Of a DNA stretch of 34,909 nt, positions 33,590-34,909 are shown piece by piece. The stretch spans positions 1 through 34,909 of the forward strand of contig NZ_AUFR01000031.1 in the NCBI RefSeq assembly GCF_000426605.1, written 5' to 3'. The notes under the pieces were generated by a model. It worked only from the letters and a program-made list of their open reading frames with translations. It ran no database searches and was not told the origin of the DNA. Position numbers and translations under genes: made by a program. Each line of letters starts with the position of its first letter. The stretch's first letter is position 1. This stretch comes from Propionibacterium acidifaciens DSM 21887. Lineage in GTDB: Bacteria > Actinomycetota > Actinomycetes > Propionibacteriales > Propionibacteriaceae.

Positions 33590-34027
33590 TCAGCGGTCGT
33601 CCTCGGGGTCGATCTCGTCGATGCCGCGCCCCGTGAGGGCGACGATCTGCTCGACGAGGGTCTCGTGCACGAGCAGGCGCAGGTCCTCGCGGTCGACGGC
33701 GCGCCGCTCCAGGGGGCGGCGGTAGACGACGATGCGGGCGTGCTGGGTCGCGGACGACTCGATGGCGGCCGCCAGCGGGACGGTGCCGTGCTCGCCGAGG
33801 TCGTTCCACAGGGTGCGCTGGTCGGGCACCTCGTCGACGCCGATGTCGATGGCGTCGACGACGTCGGGGCAGTGCTGCCCGATGCGGGCGATCGACTCGC
33901 CCACGCAGGCCATGAAGTATGCGCGGGCGCGCGGGCGGGTCGGCGTGCGCAGCGGGCGGTCGGTCAGGTCGTTGGGCAGGGCCATCGGCCCGCGGATGCC
34001 CCGCCCGTGACGATCCCTTGTGCGCAT
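33590..34027 (-). CDS. Metallopeptidase-family (Zincin_1/DUF1025) protein with degenerate HExxH
   Basis: A 145-residue protein. The body (RARAYFMACVGESIARIGQH, VDAIDIGVDEVPDQRTL, PLAAAIESSATQHARIVVYR, RPLERRAVDREDL) matches the small actinobacterial metallopeptidase-family proteins (PF06262-like). The expected zinc motif HExxH reads His121-Glu122-Thr-Leu-Val125, so the second His is missing and zinc peptidase activity is doubtful. ATG 34027 has TAGGCT six bases upstream. It is convergent with the WhiB-like gene; this pairing is familiar in actinobacteria. Confidence 0.75.
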   Translation of the reverse strand: MRTRDRHGRGIRGPMALPNDLTDRPLRTPTRPRARAYFMACVGESIARIGQHCPDVVDAIDIGVDEVPDQRTLWNDLGEHGTVPLAAAIESSATQHARIVVYRRPLERRAVDREDLRLLVHETLVEQIVALTGRGIDEIDPEDDR

Positions 34028-34039
34028 GGGGCCAGCCTA
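34028..34039 (-). promoter_or_regulatory. -10 element for leaderless Zincin_1 gene
   Basis: On the minus strand TAGGCT (34039-34034) is followed by 6 nt and ATG 34027. Confidence 0.55.
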
Positions 34040-34186
34040 GTGCCGTCCGGGCCCCGGCCCGGACGGCCGCCCTGCGGGGTCGGTCCTGGGGGGCGGGTGA
34101 GGGGAAGGCCCCGTCTTCCTCGAAGGGGCGCGCGCCCGGCTCCCAGGGGGCGCACAGGTGGGGCATAGTGGGCGGCGCCTTTCTGC

Positions 34187-34210
34187 GAACACCGCCGCCA
34201 CGTGGTGTTC
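34187..34210. promoter_or_regulatory. Inverted repeat upstream of the GT-C-like operon
   Basis: GAACACC (34187-34193) and GGTGTTC (34204-34210) form perfect 7-bp arms around 10 bp. It lies 69-92 bp before the small ORF, within the 250-bp divergent gap. It could be an operator or an mRNA hairpin. Confidence 0.45.
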
Positions 34211-34278
34211 CCGGTCGCGGAAGGAGACCCCCGTCCATCGAACTGCCGCCCACCCCTGAGGCGTCGGAGAGGAGCAGC

Positions 34279-34440
34279 GTGCCGAACATCCCACCCCCGT
34301 TCCCGGTGCACATCCTGCCCGCACCCGTCCTGCCCGCACCCGTCGCACGGCGCCGGCCTCCGGGCCCGGCGCCCCTGAGGCGCGTGCGCCCCCGGCCCGG
34401 CGGCGCGGACCGGTTCTCGATGACGGGGGGCGTCTCGTGA
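34279..34440 (+). CDS. Short proline-rich ORF coupled to the GT-C-like gene
   Basis: A 53-codon frame from GTG 34279, preceded by GGAGAGGAG, the best SD in the neighbourhood. It encodes a Pro/Arg-rich peptide (NIPPPFPVHILPAPVLPAPV...) with no known domain. Its stop overlaps the next start as GTGA, so it may act as a translational leader for the membrane protein or be a true small protein. Proline-rich content could make ribosomes pause. Composition alone does not prove coding. Confidence 0.45.
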   Translation: MPNIPPPFPVHILPAPVLPAPVARRRPPGPAPLRRVRPRPGGADRFSMTGGVS

Positions 34441-34909
34441 GCGGCACGACCCTCGTCCCTGCCGGTCCCGCCTCCGTCCCGGGGGCGGCCGCCGGCCCCC
34501 GGCGCCGCCGCTGGTGCCGCGCCGGGGGCCGGGCGGGGGCGGCCGCGTTCGTCTGCTACCTCGCGGTGGCCCTGTGGCTCAGCGCCCACGACCTCGTCTT
34601 CCCCGACGCGATGAGCCGGGTCGCGAACGGCTACTACGTCCTGTTCAGCCGGGATCCGCACCTGGCCGCCATCGGCTTCGTGTGGAACCCGCTGCCCTCG
34701 CTCGCCGCCATTCCGCTGCTCCTCGCCACGCCGCTGTGCCCCGCGCTGGCGTCCAGGGCGCTGGCCGGGTGCCTCGTCTCGGCGCTGTGCGGGGCCTGCT
34801 CGGTGGCGCTCATGCACCGGCTGCTGGGCCGGCTGGGCGCCGGCCCGGCGATGCGCCTCGTGCTCACCGCCGTCTTCGCCCTCCACCCGCTCGTCCTGCT
34901 CGGCTCGGC
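34437..34909 (+). CDS. GT-C-like polytopic membrane protein, N-terminal part (runs off the right edge)
   Basis: From GTG 34437 an uninterrupted 157-codon frame reaches the window end. A basic N-terminus (GPRRRRWCRAGGRAG) precedes a first helix (AAAFVCYLAVALWLSA). An external loop follows with the acidic pattern AHDLVFPDAMSRVANGYYVL, a feature of GT-C glycosyltransferases, then FSRDPHLAAIGFVWNPLPSL. Further helices (LAAIPLLLATPLCPALAS, ALAGCLVSALCGACSVALMH, LVLTAVFALHPLVLLG) continue. Such proteins use polyprenyl-phosphate sugars to build wall glycans. The 3' end is absent, so family assignment is tentative. The start is fixed by GTGA overlap with the preceding small ORF. Confidence 0.65.
   Translation, partial: MSGTTLVPAGPASVPGAAAGPRRRRWCRAGGRAGAAAFVCYLAVALWLSAHDLVFPDAMSRVANGYYVLFSRDPHLAAIGFVWNPLPSLAAIPLLLATPLCPALASRALAGCLVSALCGACSVALMHRLLGRLGAGPAMRLVLTAVFALHPLVLLGS

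Overview
The window is high-G+C DNA from an actinomycete. Evidence: a WhiB-family regulator, an acyl-CoA carboxylase with a separate small epsilon subunit, an actinobacterial-type methionyl-tRNA synthetase, and many GTG starts with a -10 hexamer (TANNNT) only 6-7 nt upstream, the pattern of leaderless transcripts. A pyruvate:ferredoxin oxidoreductase suggests anaerobic or facultative growth. I lean towards an Actinomyces-like member of the Actinomycetaceae, but genus cannot be fixed from this sequence.

Region 1 (1-1900) is a mobile-element scrapyard: the truncated head of an IS5-like transposase leaving the left edge, an A+T-rich C-terminal remnant of a YjdF (DUF2992) gene cut by that element, an IS630-type transposase split by a -1 frameshift, and the head of a second IS630 copy in inverse orientation. 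A stretch with no recognisable gene follows to 2305.

Region 2 (2306-8235) holds an RNase HI fused to an NTF2-like domain, a 3-hydroxyisobutyryl-CoA hydrolase-like protein, metG, and a DUF2207 membrane protein. A degenerate 60-bp-period repeat fills the gap upstream of metG.

Region 3 (8428-19063) is metabolic. nifJ is translationally coupled to a dihydroorotate-dehydrogenase-like flavoprotein. Next come a 2'-5' RNA ligase-like phosphoesterase and dps, then a tartrate-type module (DASS-family transporter, L-tartrate dehydratase/class I fumarase beta and alpha subunits) with an AraC-type regulator upstream.

Region 4 (19069-29584) is a conserved actinobacterial block, similar from memory to the accA3-maf-accE-accD5-birA-PH protein-purK-purE order of mycobacteria: biotin carboxylase/BCCP subunit, Fpg/Nei glycosylase, lipoprotein, Maf, epsilon and beta carboxylase subunits, biotin ligase, PH-domain membrane protein, TetR regulator, S51 peptidase, purK and purE. 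The biotin ligase sits divergently beside the enzyme family it serves.

Region 5 (29611-34909) concerns the cell envelope and its control: an LCP-family ligase, GDP-mannose-forming ManC, a small membrane protein, a WhiB2-like regulator, a Zincin_1-family protein with a degenerate HExxH, and the start of a GT-C-like membrane protein coupled to a 53-codon proline-rich ORF.

No CRISPR array, tRNA, rRNA, phage module or defence system was seen. The least ordinary items are the 60-bp-period repeat before metG, the nifJ/DHOD-like pair with a palindrome upstream, the AraC regulator with a long C-terminal tail, and the recurrent leaderless promoter layout.
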